The position numbers and the translations under genes were made by a program. Below the pieces are notes generated by a model, which was not told the DNA's origin, did no database searches, and saw nothing but the letters and a program-made list of their open reading frames with translations. From CAZAQS01 sp964486825 (GTDB taxonomy: Bacteria > Chloroflexota > Anaerolineae > Anaerolineales > UBA4823): 6,546 nt of DNA. The stretch lies in NCBI GenBank assembly GCA_964486825.1, contig CAZAQS010000265.1:1-6546 (forward strand). The letters are read 5' to 3'. This document shows positions 6,432-6,546 of the stretch, piece after piece (positions within the stretch are counted from its first letter, which is position 1; every line of letters begins with the position of its first letter).

Positions 6432-6460
6432 TATCTAACCATATAGGTTAAATTATTCAA
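6432..6460 (-). promoter_or_regulatory. Candidate activator-dependent promoter of CxxC paralog 2
   Basis: On the minus strand TTGAAT (6455-6460) is followed after 17 nt by TAGATA (6432-6437), about 45 nt before the start codon. The -10 is a poor consensus match and the exact hexamer could shift by one. The box array begins directly upstream, with the same offset as at paralog 1. Confidence 0.35.
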
Positions 6461-6522
6461 ATAGGGGTAATTCCGATATCTGGGTAGGAATCCCCCTATT
6501 AACAGTTAGGGAAAACGCTAAA
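6460..6522. repeat. Second 22-bp-phased box array, including an imperfect 15-bp inverted repeat
   Basis: The strongest unit, TAGGAATCCCCCTAT (6485-6499), matches TAGGAATGTCCCTAT (5417-5431) at 13 of 15 positions. Weaker units lie one period away on each side: 6461-6478 (with AGGGG and TTCC) and 6505-6522 (TTAGGGAAAACGCTAA). Their TAGG elements start at 6462, 6485 and 6507. In addition, AATAGGGG (6460-6467) and CCCCTATT (6493-6500) are perfect inverted arms. ATTCC (6470-6474) and GGAAT (6487-6491) continue the pairing with a small interruption. The site is probably protein-bound; as RNA it could also form a hairpin. Confidence 0.5.
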
Positions 6523-6546
6523 TAACTCTATTACTTTATTTATTAA

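Noticed and set aside
6460..6500. Inverted repeat as a transposon end
   Set aside because: No transposase, target duplication or matching distant end is visible, and the same box occurs in the other CxxC promoter.

Overview
The window looks like a piece of chromosome from an environmental bacterium, most likely a Chloroflexota (Anaerolineae-type) organism. I infer this from the style of the proteins: an AfsR/SARP-type BTAD regulator with a large extra N-terminal domain, a GT4 glycosyltransferase, and an SLC13 permease with RCK_C inserts. No marker gene confirms the lineage. The left two thirds is GC-richer (34 of 60 bases are G or C at 1201-1260). The right end is clearly AT-richer (20 of 60 at 6421-6480).

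Left part (1-3008): an SLC13/DASS-type ion permease, cut by the window's left edge, reads rightward and converges with 11 bp of spacing on a leftward GT4 glycosyltransferase. Both look like ordinary genes. Next comes a divergent intergenic region of about 333 bp with short repeats and palindromes (3009-3341).

Middle (3342-4949): a 535-residue regulator with an unrecognised helical N-terminal domain, a linker, a winged helix and a C-terminal BTAD.

Right part (4971-6546): three small genes of no family I recognise. Two leftward genes (4971-5291 and 6088-6387) encode paralogous proteins of about 100 residues with one CxxC motif. Between them a rightward gene (5601-5999) encodes a 132-residue, strand-rich protein with a good sigma70-type promoter and a perfect 16-bp palindrome just downstream of it. 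A strong bidirectional terminator separates it from the second CxxC gene.

The most interesting signal is in the two upstream regions of the CxxC genes. Each holds GG-A/CCC-type boxes repeating at 22 bp. One 15-nt box is shared between the two regions at 13 of 15 positions. Each array abuts a weak candidate -35 element in the same phase. SARP/BTAD regulators are known to bind direct repeats near the -35 at roughly helical-turn spacing. My working hypothesis is therefore that the BTAD regulator activates a small duplicated module of CxxC proteins and a strand-rich partner, which may continue past the right edge. This is inference from sequence layout and has not been demonstrated.
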